Below are positions 26,906 through 38,397 of a stretch of DNA of 64,000 bases, in pieces. The notes under the pieces were generated by a model. That model was given only the letters and a program-made list of their open reading frames with translations. It was not told where the DNA came from and did not search any database. Source of the DNA: Verticillium longisporum (lineage: Eukaryota; Ascomycota; Sordariomycetes; Glomerellales; Plectosphaerellaceae). The stretch covers positions 496,001 to 560,000 of the forward strand of contig JAETXT010000010.1 in NCBI GenBank assembly GCA_019188255.1, given 5' to 3'. Both the position numbers and the translations under genes were made by a program. Every line of letters begins with the position of its first letter. Positions within the stretch are counted from its first letter, which is position 1.

Positions 26906-29196
26906 GGTTGCAAGGGCGGGGTGAGAGGTGAAGAGGGGCAAGGAGAAACAAAGGTGAGAATCCGTGCTTGTCCCCAAGCCTCATCAACAGGGCTGGGAGT
27001 GAGATTCCTAAGCCTGGTGGCCTCGGCGGGTGAACAGACGATGGCAGAATAACCGAAACAGCGAGGAGATATGGTGAGCTCAGGGCCCTGAAGAATGTCT
27101 TATCTCGGTCAATGTCGAAGTCTGAGCCCCGACAGCAAGCAACCGCAAAGATGGGAAAAGACAGGTAAGGCTAAGAGTGCGATGGCTTCATCAAGATGAT
27201 GTGACGTATTGCCAAAGAGTGGCATGTCTCCTGTCAGCCTTTTTGCCCTTGGGGTCAACCAAGCTAGAGCCCAGGCCTGACGCGTCAGCGTCCTCCACCG
27301 CCAAGCGAAGAAGCCGCCTTGTTTGCCGCAGAGCCGCGCTGGGACGGGGTTCCAAGTCATGTCTGGTGCCAATTGGAGTCTTGGACGTTCATCAGACGCG
27401 CTTGCGCCAATGTTGATGGGGAAGCGTCCGTCGGGGTATCGGCCCTCGACCAAAAAGTCGGATAGACACTGATGATGACGAGGGATGGAGAATGATGAAG
27501 CGGGCCGGTGATGTCTATTGGAGTCGTGGCATTGGAATTGCGGCTGGCCCAGCCAGCACAGGGTGTGGGTGTGCCCAACGTCCCCGCCCGTAGGGCAGAG
27601 CCGGGGAGATCCGTCAGTGGCTCAAAGGCCTGGGTGCCCTGAAGAGCCCTGAGGCACAATGCCTAGCGCTGGCTTGAGCGCGTCTCGCTGTGGTACGGCA
27701 TGCGACACGTGACTTGGCCCTGCTGTTTCCTCTTCAGCCTTTGACTTGAGGTGAAGCTTCATCATGATCGAGCAGCCAGGATCGATGCGAGATGCCTCTA
27801 TCAATGGCAGGCTCTTTGGCGACGCCCAAGCAGACCACATGGAGTGGGTGACGTGCTCCCCCGCCGAACGGCCTGCTGTCCCAACGAGCCGGTTCACAAC
27901 CAGACTCCCGGCAGTCGGTGGCGGGCCCTTGCGATGGCGTGCTGACGCGATGGTCGAAACAATCTGCCGGCATGCAAGTTCACGCGCGGAGAATCGAATG
28001 GCAGCAAGGGCTTGCCCTTCAGGATCATAGCAGGACCTGGAGTCGTCTGATATTTCCAACAAGAAATGCGGCACCAAAGAACGAGTGGGCATGACCAGTA
28101 TCGTCATTCTCGCTCTAGCTCCCGTCTCATACTGCACGCCATGCTCCGTGAGGATTCAAGGGGCCTAGGACTCAGTGAGACAGTGGAGGTCGAAGTCGCA
28201 GGACGCGACATGTTTTCCTGCCAGATGTCACAGGAAAGCGAAATGAGCTTGACGCTGTACGACATATTTGCGAACAATATTGCCCAACACTGACAAAGCA
28301 GCGGAAAATGAACCCGAAAATAAACCCAGAGCTAGGCCTGTGGCCAGACACGCAGTGGCCAGTTCAAGACATGCTGCGAAACAGCAGACAGCGAGAATGA
28401 CGGTCTAGGTGTTCAACAGTTGCCGAGGGGTCACCCGAAGACTCGGATTGAATGCAGCTACTTCTGACTCGGACATCATTTTTACCTTTCACGATTGATT
28501 GACTTCTTCGCGGATCTCATGAGCTGGCAAATATCAAGCTGGTGGCGCGTCAGTCTGCCGTATCACCTATTAGGAAGGTCGTAGATGTCTGCAACACCAA
28601 GCGGCCAACCAGCTCCGACCATGTCCTGTCGCATCCAAGCTCCCACCCCAGGATCTTCTCCACCCCCGCCGCGCTTCTCAGCCATCTCACCTCTTCTCCC
28701 GCTATTATATGCCGGCTACGTCGGGCCCGTTGGCACTTTACTGTGCCGTTATTACCTTTTCAAAGAATTCACAGGCCCTCTACTCGACAGTGTGTCAGCG
28801 GCGACGGGGCACAGCCAAGGTTCAGTCGAACCTACATGCGCATGCGTCGAGTGTAACGGCACCTGCCTCTTTCTATCAACCGCCAAGCCTCTCTATCCTC
28901 GAGAGAAACGTCATGGATCAGCGGCATTGGTGAATCAGAATGCGAGGAGAGCTGCCACCCGCCCTCTCGCGGGAGAACCTCAACGCGGGGTTCAGGGCAA
29001 GGCACCTCACTTGCTGGGATCTGGCCCATGGAGGACCGAGATGGCCGCCATTTGTCCAATCCATGCAGGGATCTTCTGCTCTTAAAGAACAACCGCCTGC
29101 CTCGGAGTCCGGTGTGTAAGTGAAGCCCGCCTGTCTTCCGAGCCCTCTCTTGTTCCTCTTGTTCCCGTCACCCCTACGGCACATCTCCGAACAGCC
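26906..29196. other. Divergent intergenic region
   Basis: 2.3 kb between anoctamin (-) and carboxypeptidase (+). TATTATAT near 28703 is a possible TATA element far upstream of the latter. No supported gene. Confidence 0.45.
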
Positions 29197-30576
29197 ATGA
29201 AGCTCCTCGCCTGTCTCGCTGCCGCTGCCGCTGCCGCTGCCGTGCCCCTGGCATCGGCACGGCGTCTTGCCCCCCGTGAGGCCAGGGTCCTCTACGATGG
29301 CTTCAAGGTCTTTGAGATTGACGCACCGGAGGGCGTCGACGCCATTATCGAGAAAATCGCCAACATCGACTTCATCGACGTTGACGAGGGTTCGCCTGAC
29401 AGTTACAGCGTCGCCGTGGCTCCCGAGTCGGTCAAGGACTTTGAGGCGCTCGGCCTGAAGCATGTTGTGGTCCACGAGGATCTCGGCGCCGATATCCTTC
29501 TCGAGGGTGACCTACAGCCTTATGCCAGCAGAAAGCTCTCGAGGGCCTCCTCCGAGGCGCTTTCTGCCCATCTGCCTGGCGTCGAATGGTTCAATGCGTA
29601 CCATGCGTACGCAGACCATGTTGACTACATCGAAGACCTGCACTATGCCTTCTCCAATAACTCCGAGCTCGTTATTGCCGGCAAGTCGTACGAAGGACGT
29701 GACATTCACGGTATTCATCTGTGGGGCAAGGGCGGCAAGAGCTCGAAGCCTGCGATTGTAAGATCTCCCCTTGACACAATGACGAAAGACACCACTGACC
29801 GAAATTCCGTGCAGTACTGGCACTCCACGACGCACGCCCGCGAGTGGATCACCACCATGACGGTCGAGTACTTCCTCTACCAGCTCATCTCCGGCTACCT
29901 CGCCTCGGACGCTGAGGTCACCGCCCTCCTCAATGCCTACGACTTCTACGTCCTCCCCGTCGTCAACCCAGACGGCTTCATCCACTCGCAGACGACCGAC
30001 CGCCTCTGGCGCAAGAACAGGCAGCCGCGCTGCAACCAGGCCTGCATCGGCACCGACCTCAACCGTAACTGGCCGCACTACTGGAACGTCACCGGCGGCG
30101 CCAGCGACGACCCATGCGCGCAGTCCTACCGCGGCCTGAGCCCCGGCGACACGCCCGAGATGGCGTCCTTCACAGCTTACACGGACAAGGTCGCGTCGGC
30201 GCACCCCGACGGCATCAAGTTCTTCGTCGACTGGCACGCGTTTGGCCACATCATCCTCATGCCCTACGGCGGCAACTGCTCGCTGCGTGTTGCCAACTAT
30301 GACCGCCAGATGGAGCTGGCCCGCCAGACCACTGCCATCATTGAGAGCGTCGCCGGCAGCAAGTACAGGTACGGCCCCGTGTGCGACGTCTTGTATGCCG
30401 CGAGCGGCGGCTCGATGGACTACGTCTACGACATTGCTGGTGCCGACATTGCTTGGGGTTGGGAGCTCAGTCCGGCGAGCGAGGCTGCCGGTGGCTTTGT
30501 GCTGCCTGCGGAGAAGATCCTGGCAACAGCCCAGGAGAACTGGAAAGGTGTCAAGTGGCTGCTGACCCAGCTCTGA
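29197..30576 (+). CDS. Secreted M14 zinc carboxypeptidase
   Basis: Exons 29197-29757 and 29815-30576 give 440 residues. A signal peptide with an alanine-rich core (residues 1-22) is followed by a propeptide of about 90 residues (activation-domain fold: KVFEIDAPEGVDAIIEKI) and the carboxypeptidase A-type domain. Zinc ligands are His194 and Glu197 in THAREW and His328 in VDWHAFG. Substrate-binding residues lie in DLNRNWPHYW. Catalytic Glu404 is in WGWELSP. It removes C-terminal residues from peptides outside the cell, in nutrient uptake or protein turnover. The 57-nt intron (GTAAGA...GTGCAG) lies 6 codons before the zinc motif, is a multiple of three and has no stop, so an unspliced product would carry 19 extra residues there. 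Splicing gives the family sequence KPAIYWHSTTHAREW, which supports removal. Function assigned from complete active site. Confidence 0.9.
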   Translation: MKLLACLAAAAAAAAVPLASARRLAPREARVLYDGFKVFEIDAPEGVDAIIEKIANIDFIDVDEGSPDSYSVAVAPESVKDFEALGLKHVVVHEDLGADILLEGDLQPYASRKLSRASSEALSAHLPGVEWFNAYHAYADHVDYIEDLHYAFSNNSELVIAGKSYEGRDIHGIHLWGKGGKSSKPAIVRSPLDTMTKDTTDRNSVQYWHSTTHAREWITTMTVEYFLYQLISGYLASDAEVTALLNAYDFYVLPVVNPDGFIHSQTTDRLWRKNRQPRCNQACIGTDLNRNWPHYWNVTGGASDDPCAQSYRGLSPGDTPEMASFTAYTDKVASAHPDGIKFFVDWHAFGHIILMPYGGNCSLRVANYDRQMELARQTTAIIESVAGSKYRYGPVCDVLYAASGGSMDYVYDIAGADIAWGWELSPASEAAGGFVLPAEKILATAQENWKGVKWLLTQL

Positions 30577-32030
30577 TGTCGTGGTTGCGTGACTTGAGCG
30601 ATAGAAATTGACAAGCAGAATGATGTACATGTACTCATCATTTGGAAGCATCCGCGCGACATGTACCTCGTGTCGAGCATGTATTAAGGACTGGGTTTGG
30701 GAGCATATACCACCATCCATACCACAGGAGCTCACACCTGTAGTTCATCCGTGAGGGTTACCTCTGGAGCTATGTCTTTCCGCATACATGTACCCACATC
30801 AATGCAAGCAGAAGATAAAACTCTCAGAAAGACAGCTGTTCGTTGCAATGTCGTGCCCATACCCCGTCATGCCCTTGCCCCGTCATGCCCATACCCCGTC
30901 AATGCGCCGGATCGCCCCATCCGCAAAGCTTCGTAGCCTCCAAGACCAAGCCTAGCTTGCACAGCGAGTCGTGCGAACTGCCAGAGTGAAGCAGGGATGA
31001 AGCACCTGAGCCAGGCTCGCATCGAAGCACCTGCCCTCGCGCGGATTTGCCGCAATGGCTCCGTGACAAGATGATCCTGGCCGCACGAAGCGCCGAGCTG
31101 TCGTGACCACAACAACGATTGACCGCCGGCCGGCGGACCAGTCATGGTGAGAAAAGGGCTCCGCGATCCCTCAAGTCAATCAACATGACGTCGCAAAAGA
31201 CGACTCGCGGGGGAAAGCTACTTCACCCACCTCCTTCTCCTGTTTGATGTGTGTTCGTCATTTGCTCGATGGCGGGCAACAGAGCCCACCGGTTTCCGTT
31301 TCGGGGCCCGCCATCGGACGGGGTTCCCAGCACTGCGGTCCGAGAAGTGCTGTCATCGTCAAAGCCCCCACCTCCTCCCTCTCCTTCACCCTCCGAGATG
31401 CGATTCAGCAACGGAGAGCAGGAGAGATCAATTGGGAGGTGACGTTGAGGAGAATAAAGTTTCCCCATTCGAAACACTCCTCGTAGGGGCGAGCACGGAC
31501 GAGAGAGAACAGGGGGCGTCGCGGCGCCGTCAAACGGGTTCGTCGGATGTGGCGCGCTGTCGCATTGCTATGCCGCATTGGGCTGTCAGAGACACAAGGT
31601 GCGTTGCATGATGGGCGGTTGAAAAGAGAGGCCAGATTGGGGGTGTGCTGTGACCCTTTTGTTGCTCATTTTTCCGGACACTTGATGAGGAGAGTTTTTG
31701 CCTGCATTCGGTGCGTTCGTTTCGTGGGCTGAGAAGGTTGGCGGGCGGGTGCGGGTCGAGCGCGGGAAGGAATATCCCTGGCGTTATTTTGGCTTGGAAG
31801 GGGATATTGGGGATCCTAGATCGAGATGGGTAGCCTTTCGGTAAGATAGTTGAGATGGTGGTTTTCTCCCGTGGTGTGTGGTGATGGCAGTCATGCGATA
31901 CAAAAGGGAGCGAGGAGCCCAGATTCAATCTGTTCGATGTGGTATTCGGCGAAAACTATGCAGCATTTTCCAGTCTTTGGTCCTTATTAATCTTGATATT
32001 TAATCTTGTCTTTCATAGTGTTCATCCATC
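30577..32030. other. Intergenic region
   Basis: 1.45 kb; contains a three-copy 16-bp tandem repeat and otherwise nothing I can support. Confidence 0.5.
30855..30902. repeat. 16-bp tandem repeat, three copies
   Basis: Units at 30855-30870, 30871-30886 and 30887-30902, of the form GCCCATACCCCGTCAT; the middle copy has two changes and the last one. Non-coding, 280 bases after the carboxypeptidase stop. Confidence 0.9.
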
Positions 32031-33075
32031 ATGAGCTGGCCTCGGTTCCCCAGCTTTGTCTGGGCCATCTTCCTATGTGCCAACCTCGTCCAGTCTGCCA
32101 CGACCACGTCGAGCCAGACTGCCTCGCAGACCAACAATGCCCTGCATCCCTGGGTCACGGTGGCCCCCGACGGCGCGGCACGTACGGACAGGCCTACAAT
32201 CGATGGCGAAGACACAATCTCGACGTACAATGGCCCAACAGCTCTCCCCACCGCCTTCAGCGACGGCTCCGGGGCTTTCCTCGTCTGTGACGAAGCCTCG
32301 GGATCAGGTGGACTGTATTTCCCCTTTTGTGCCTCGGAGAAGGATAAGGAGGTGGCCGCAGGGAGCACATACTTCAGTGAGCAGCATCTCCTCTTCTGGC
32401 ATTCAGACAATGAGTCCCTAACATGCTGCAGTCACCTGGGATGTAGAGTACTTTGAAGACCCCGGCCGCGGCGTCGTTGTCGAGGGCGCCCTGACCAACC
32501 ACGACGGCGTCATCGAGGACCAGGCCTTCTCTTCCGGGCCCATCGTCGCCTCCGAGGGCTTCTACGCCTGGACCATCAGCGAGACGGACCCCAAGAGCTG
32601 GAAGCAGATGGACGTCCAGCTCTACCTCGTCTATGAGAACGGCACCTCAGCCCGCAACCGCATCTCCGGCCCCAAGCTGAGCATCACGCCGCCCAAGCAA
32701 AAGTCGTCCTTCCAGCTCTCCTTCGTCATCCTGCCGGTCTCCTTCATCTTGTTGGCATTGGTGGTCGCCGCCATCTTTGTGACGGTGCGCATACGGAAGC
32801 GCCGCGTCGCAAGGAGGCAGAACGGCGGGTGGAACGGCATCAGCAGCGCGGACCTCGAGGCCAAGGATAAGGATGCAATGAATAGCATGGCTGCCGACGA
32901 CGACTTTACCTGGTCGGCAGGCGGTGCCGAGATCGCGCCTCCGAAGCCTGCTTTCACTTTGGGCGCCATGAAGCTGAACCCTCTCAAGAGGATTCGCTCG
33001 CTGAGGCGGCCGGTTGTAAACTTTACCATTGCCAGCCCGACGGCTGCGGGCCCGACACCAGCGAGCTCGGTGTAA
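32031..33075 (+). CDS. Type I single-pass membrane protein of unknown function
   Basis: Exons 32031-32376 and 32432-33075 give 329 residues; the 55-nt intron is GTGAGC...TGCAG with a CTAAC branch point. A signal peptide (residues 1-24) leads into an extracellular domain of about 200 residues: a Ser/Thr-rich start, then a beta-rich core with YFPFCASE, TWDVEYFEDPGRG and an N-glycosylation site at ENGTS. One TM helix (about residues 226-250) is followed by a basic stop-transfer RIRKRR and a cytosolic tail of about 75 residues ending in a Lys/Arg-rich segment. The extracellular core could be a small lectin-like or Kre9-like beta sandwich, but I do not recognise a named family. The topology suggests a plasma membrane or secretory-route sensor or receptor. 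Converges on the amidohydrolase gene with 102 bases between stops. Confidence 0.75.
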
Positions 33076-33177
33076 TTCTGGCACTGATTTTGGTTTTGTA
33101 GAGGTGTGGGGCAGAAGATGGCATGTAAAACAAGCGATTGTCAAATCCAGCGGGCGTTTCCAATCGTTTTATCATTA

Positions 33178-34578
33178 TCAGATGATGCTGCGCAGTGTTG
33201 TTTCGGGCGGGTCCCAGACGACATCTTTGATGCCGAGCCGGTGCCTGGATGGAATCGTCATAGACCTTTGTGGTGCATCGTTCGTCGTCGACGAGGAAGG
33301 TAGTTCAAAATCGGCTTCGGGTGCTATGAGCAACAACGGGCGCCAGTCTTTACCTTGTTCAACTGTTCCGGCCTGGTTCCCTTCGTCTGTCTGATGCCGG
33401 TCCAGACCAATTGCTGCCCCGGCCCTCGTGCTGACACACTCGTAGAGAAGTCGGGCATCGTCTACTGACCCAGCGTGATAAAGGCCCACGCCGAGTGACG
33501 CCAGGGCTAGAGGATCTCCGGTGCCATACGGGGTGAAGGCGTTGCCAACATTGTTCACAGAGAGACAGGCGTTGATTTGGTAGTCTTTGATGAGCGATGG
33601 GACGTTGAGCGTTCCCCGCGGCCTACGATGATGAAAGTCCTGACTGGCATCATCGCTACCCGCAGGACGTCCCATCATGTATAGATCACTCGATGGCAGC
33701 CCGACAAAGTAGACCGGCAACTTCGAAGTGTGAATCCTGTCGGCGAGCTGCTGGAGTCTCTCCCGCGGTACCTCGGTGAGCCTGGTGGCGTGGCCGAGGA
33801 CCACTGTCTTGCAATTTGCTTTTGTGGCCCACGCATACCCCTCGAGGCATTCAATGGCGGCCTGAATGTGGCCAATGTCCACTGAGCCTGGGTGGCCTAG
33901 ATTGTACTCAATATGAAAGTCGAGATGCAGGTCACGTTGGAGCGCTGTCGCCACTGCCCACGCAATGTTTCGACCGCTGGCATCATCGTTGTCCTCGACA
34001 TAAGGCGTGGTGCCGAGGACGTCAACCGAGTCAATATACTCCTCAAGAGCAGCTTCCAATACCTCACGGTTTGTCTTTCCGTGTGTAGTGGAGAATAAAG
34101 GATCCTGGGCGAATATGCATATCTGAACATTGATGAGATGGCGGAAATCCTTCTTCAGGCGGACTGCTGTGACAAGAGGTGCGACACCAGTGACGTGGTC
34201 GACCTCAACGAATGCCCGAAGGGACGTGATCCCCTGCTTGTAACTTGTCGCTAGGAGCTGAGAACCGCGGAGGTAGAGGTCTGCTTCGGTGTAGCGAGAC
34301 TTGGCCTTGGATGTATTGGCAAGGGCCTCCTCGAACGTGCCGGACGTTGGGGCTAGGTCGGAGTAGCCGGGGTGGTCAGGAGATGCGACGCGGTTGCACG
34401 TCAGCAAATATGTCTTGTCCAGGTGTATGTGAGGGTGGCAGAGTGTGGGCAACAGGAGACTTGATGGCCCCGACGCGTCTGCCGCAGGAATCTTGGACTC
34501 GACGACGCCATCAGTCACTGTGATGTCCCAAGCCGCGTTATCATGCTCGAATGGGATAACGACATTATTGAGCTTCAT
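33178..34578 (-). CDS. Amidohydrolase-superfamily protein, cytosine deaminase (CodA)-like
   Basis: Intronless, 466 residues from the ATG at 34578; the frame opens further to 34770, but that part is AT-rich and non-conserved. The metal site HxH is His50 and His52 in LCHPHIHLDK. Further expected ligands appear as FHIEYNLG and VLGHATRL. At the position where CodA has the catalytic aspartate the sequence reads SVNNVGNAF, with Asn instead of Asp. The rest follows the TIM-barrel amidohydrolase plan, including a C-terminal beta-sandwich part (LLLIAPEADFELPSS). The family deaminates or hydrolyses cyclic amidines and amides (cytosine, isocytosine, hydantoin-like rings). With the Asn change, the substrate and even activity are uncertain. 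Cytosolic, no signal peptide. It diverges from RPS7 over 617 bases. Confidence 0.8.
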   Translation of the reverse strand: MKLNNVVIPFEHDNAAWDITVTDGVVESKIPAADASGPSSLLLPTLCHPHIHLDKTYLLTCNRVASPDHPGYSDLAPTSGTFEEALANTSKAKSRYTEADLYLRGSQLLATSYKQGITSLRAFVEVDHVTGVAPLVTAVRLKKDFRHLINVQICIFAQDPLFSTTHGKTNREVLEAALEEYIDSVDVLGTTPYVEDNDDASGRNIAWAVATALQRDLHLDFHIEYNLGHPGSVDIGHIQAAIECLEGYAWATKANCKTVVLGHATRLTEVPRERLQQLADRIHTSKLPVYFVGLPSSDLYMMGRPAGSDDASQDFHHRRPRGTLNVPSLIKDYQINACLSVNNVGNAFTPYGTGDPLALASLGVGLYHAGSVDDARLLYECVSTRAGAAIGLDRHQTDEGNQAGTVEQGKDWRPLLLIAPEADFELPSSSTTNDAPQRSMTIPSRHRLGIKDVVWDPPETTLRSII

Positions 34579-35195
34579 CTTGAGCGAAGACTGTTGCGAC
34601 CGGTATTTTATTGTTGAGTGATTTTTCCTTACTGAATTCAGTTTGGCAAAGTCTGGCAAGTGCATGTTGGCAGGTGAGAGAGGCAAGAATTGATAGAAGA
34701 GGTAAATGTTGTTTGATGTTACAAACCTGCATGATGTCATGAAGACAGACAAGCAAAGTGATTCAGACAATGGACGAACATCTGGGCTCTGTGAAGCAAC
34801 AATGAGATAAACCCCGAGCTTCAGTATGATCAGGATGTACAGATATTCTATTTCCTGGCTGTAACTCTATATCGCTACTGCCGACATGAACACAGTATTC
34901 TCTTGATCCCCGTGAAGGTGGGGTAAGGTGACGGACTTACACCGAGATGGACAGTTCACCGATGCCACCGAGCCCGGTCCACTGATATCGGTCAGCACAA
35001 TCAGCCTTCCCGCACAGACCACTTTTCACACACAACAGTCAGGGCTCAGAACCCCAATCTTAGCGAAACCCCGTCCCTCCACTCGCTGCAGCAACTGGCC
35101 CCGATCCGACACCACCGAAAAGTTTCTGTCGATTCTTTCGTGAGAACTTCATTCCGATCAACCAGCACCCGACGCCCAGCCAGCTGCCAGTCAAG
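34579..35195. other. Divergent promoter, amidohydrolase / RPS7
   Basis: 617 bases shared by the two diverging genes. The half nearest RPS7 is C/A-rich leader, as in other ribosomal protein genes. No other feature. Confidence 0.45.
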
Positions 35196-36249
35196 ATGTC
35201 CGCCCAGAACAAGATCGCCCCCAACAGCCCCTCGAGGGCCTCCCCATCGGAGCTCGAGCAGAACATTGCTCAGGCTCTGTACGACCTCGAGACGAATACC
35301 GCCGATCTCAAGGTCGCTCTGCGCCCTCTGCAGTTCGTCTCCGCCCGTGAGGTAAGAACGACTTGAAAAGACAGATACTCTCTCCCTCTATGGATCGCAA
35401 CACGAATCCTGTTCCCACACTACCGATAAACCGCCTCCACGCGCGACGAAGCCGGTCCCGATTGCCATCTGCCAGCAATCAAAACCCCCGCCTTATGTGA
35501 ACATACCCTGAGTACGATGGTGGCCATTGATCTTGGCTACCTCACCCCTCAAAAGGGCAGAGCATTGTTCGGGGGCGCTCAGTAGGCGACGGACCGAAAA
35601 GGCTTGCGCTGGATGGTTGGGGTGTATATGAGAGAGAAAATATCCTGCCCACACAAGATACTACTCTATAGTGGAACAGGACGGGAAGCGGTCCAAGGTT
35701 TCGTCCTGGAGCTCGCATGCTGATTTCTGGTCTTGTTTAGATCGAGGTTGGCCACGGCAAGAAGGCTATTGTCATCTTTGTCCCCGTCCCTTCCCTGCAG
35801 GGCTTCCACCGCGTCCAGCAGCGGTATGTTCCCCCCAACCCTGCTCTCCTCGACCTGTGCAACGCGTACTCATGCGGTGTAGCCTCACCCGTGAGCTCGA
35901 GAAGAAGTTCTCCGACCGCCACGTCCTCTTCCTCGCTTCGCGCCGCATCCTCCCCCGCCCCAAGCGCTCCAGCCGCTCCCGCAACACCCAGAAGCAGAAG
36001 CGCCCCCACAGCCGTACCCTCACCGCTGTCCACGACGCTATCCTGTCCGACCTCGTCTACCCCGTCGAGATTGTCGGCAAGCGTCTCCGCACCAAGGAGG
36101 ACGGCAACAAGCTCCTCAAGGTTGTCCTTGACGAGAAGGAGCGTGGCGGTGTTGACTACCGCCTCGACACCTACGCCGAGGTCTACCGCAAGCTCACCGG
36201 CCGTGGTGTCAACTTCGAGTTCCCCCAGTCCGGTTCCTCTGACTACTAA
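35196..36249 (+). CDS. RPS7: 40S ribosomal protein S7 (eS7)
   Basis: Exons 35196-35351, 35741-35823 and 35883-36249 give 201 residues, the usual eS7 length. Hallmarks are [74 protein letters not shown] and the end [14 protein letters not shown]. It is a component of the small ribosomal subunit near the mRNA exit side. The first intron is long (389 nt) and close to the start, as often in fungal ribosomal protein genes; the second is 59 nt (GTATGT...GTGTAG). Very strong codon bias in exon 3 fits high expression. No hidden snoRNA was found in the long intron by eye. Confidence 0.96.
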
Positions 36250-36644
36250 ACATGTCGCCCTCGGATCGGGAGATCTGATAGCGACGTGTTGGTACCGCTG
36301 GCGTAGTTGGGTCTTCATGGATTGGCATTCGGGAGTTTTCCTTTCATCTTGACGTCGTAGGACTCTTACGACTGGAAGAGGTAGATGATTCCCGGCCTGC
36401 CCCCGCGCGTGCGCGTGCGTGAGCAGCAGCAGCGTATGGTCACGCACAACGACTGGTTGGTCAAAAATGGGCTCGGCGTCTAGAGTGTAGCATGAAAATT
36501 CAGAGCAGGCTGCCAAACATGCATTGACGAACGTAAATGATTTCTTCTTTTAATTCTGACAAATGTGGCAACCACAATTGTGATATGATGGGGGTATCGT
36601 TTGACATTGGTGTGTTCATCATGAGAGCACAAACACCCTAGAAG
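36250..36644. other. Intergenic region between converging genes
   Basis: Contains the 3' ends of RPS7 and the dynactin gene; a short GCGTGCGC-type alternation near 36405 is the only peculiarity. Confidence 0.5.
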
Positions 36645-38397
36645 CTATGTCTGGCTTATCCTTCCCACCCCGAGTACGCACCAATATGCCAACTCGCGCT
36701 TCTCCTTGGCCTCTTTCTCCTTGCCGGGCGCTGCGCCCACTTCGTTCTGCGCTTCGGCCTCCCACTCGATCCGCACAAACATGGGTATCTCCAGCACGTC
36801 CTCGTCCTCCTTCAGTGGGCTCCTGTCTGGCTCTCCGCCGTCTGGCCCCGCCGTCACGAGATCCAGCCTCAGCGAGGCCGGCACAACCTCCACAACCACG
36901 CTAACCCAGTTCCGCCCCCTTTCCCAGATCTTGCCCGGCTCGGGCTGCTGCTGCCCTGCAGCCCCCTCCTCGCCCCTGCGCCGCCTTTCCTCGCCTTTGA
37001 GCGCGTCGTCCCACATGTCGGTGTTGGCGTCAATCTCGAACTGAGGGCACAGCACCGTCACGGTGCTGGAGAATCGTCCTGGCGTTTTCGCCGGCGTTGC
37101 GAGGGTCACCTTGACCGCCTCAAAAATGGGATTCTTGAACGTGAGAAGGTACTGGGCCGGCTTGAGTGGCGCAAGCCAGAGCTCCTGAGGCACAGGAGGC
37201 CGCATCGCGGAGGGAATGTTGCCAGCTTCAGAGTGAAGCGGCCGTATGGAAACGGTGGGGATATAACTCCCCGCGACGAGGCGGATACGGAAGCGCGTGT
37301 TGGAGATCTTGGCCTCGGGCTTGCTGATAATGTGTCGGCAGAGCGGACAGCGCTTGGATCGCTTCGTGCGTAGAAGGTAGGGAATCGGGCGGAGCTCGGA
37401 GGCGAAGCGAACTGGTGTGGGCTGGGATGCGTTTTGTTCGGCTGTGACCGTGTCGTCGAGCGTGGACTCGCGCAGCTGCGCGATACGGGCTGAGTCGTCG
37501 AGGTTGGCGACCTTCAGACCCTCATCGAGGTCAAGCGCCTCGCGCATGATGGGTATCTTGCTCCGCGACTGTTTGTGGCTGGTGTGTGTGCCCGTGTAGA
37601 TGCTCATGATGCGCGAGAGAGACCCTGGAGACGCAATACCCAGGTCACTGAAGGACGACAGGCCCGCCGCCTGGGGATTCGAATTGGCCAGTTGGGTTTG
37701 GTAAAAAGTCTTGAGTTGCGCGAAGTGAAGCTCATGGTCAACATCCTCGCTCTTCAGAGGTGTTTCAGCCCACGCCTCCTTGTCTTTCCTGCGTTCCTTG
37801 TACTCTTTGGCGGTCAGACGTGCTTGCCCTCCGTTGTTGATCTTGGCGAGCTGTTGGTATATGCCATTCGGCTTATCGAACTTGATCCCAATCTCGGCAG
37901 AGCTCCACTGGCAGTAGGAGCAACTGAGGATGTACGGTCCGGCTGGAGGGGCGGCACCCTCGGCGGCGAGAAGACTTCGATCGGGGGGTGTTTCTAGGCT
38001 CGTCACAGCAAGAGGCCCAATGCAACAGGGACACTGGAAGCAGCTTCTTGTGCATCTGGGGAACAATTAGTCCACTCCTTGGAGTATGCCACACTTGAGC
38101 AGCGTCTCGAACGTACCTATTACCCTCACTCTTGAGGTTGCTGCTGGGTACCTCGAAGAGGCAATTAGGACAGTAATATGTGACGATCTCTTCGTTGACA
38201 CATCTGGGGCATCGTATTTGATGGCAGTCTTCGCAGTAGTTGAGATACTCAAGGGGGTAAAGACTGTAGTTCGCGCGGGGAGCTCTTGGGTCAAAAGTTC
38301 GATCATCGGGCTCTCCTTTGGCTGCCGAGCTGTCGGCTGCCGGACTAGATTCGGAGCATGGGCATTGAATGTAGCTGTATGGTGTCAATGGTGCCAT
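36645..38397 (-). CDS. ro-2: Dynactin p62 subunit (dynactin 4)
   Basis: Exons 38397-38117 and 38055-36645 give 563 residues; the 61-nt intron (GTACGT...CCCCAG) splits an arginine codon. The N-terminal 180 residues carry the dense zinc-binding cysteine pattern of p62: CPCSES, YCEDCHQIRCPRCVNEEI, YYCPNCLFEVP, CTRSCFQCPCCIGPL and CSYCQWSS. A central charged helix holds YKERRKDKEAW. The C-terminal half has RSKRCPLCRHIISKPEAK followed by beta-rich segments. p62 sits at the pointed end of the dynactin filament and is needed for dynein cargo linkage and nuclear movement; in Neurospora the p62 gene is ropy-2. Low-complexity Glu/Arg/Gln and Glu/Lys stretches near the end are variable parts. Identification rests on the complete cysteine pattern. 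Confidence 0.92.

Noticed and set aside
29512..30735. A 407-residue open frame on the minus strand opposite the carboxypeptidase
   Set aside because: It mirrors the codon bias of the sense gene (G/C third positions remove stops on the other strand); the sense frame has a full M14 active site.
35352..35740. snoRNA in the long first intron of RPS7
   Set aside because: No C box/D box pair (TGATGA ... CTGA) with closing stem was seen, nor an H/ACA pattern.
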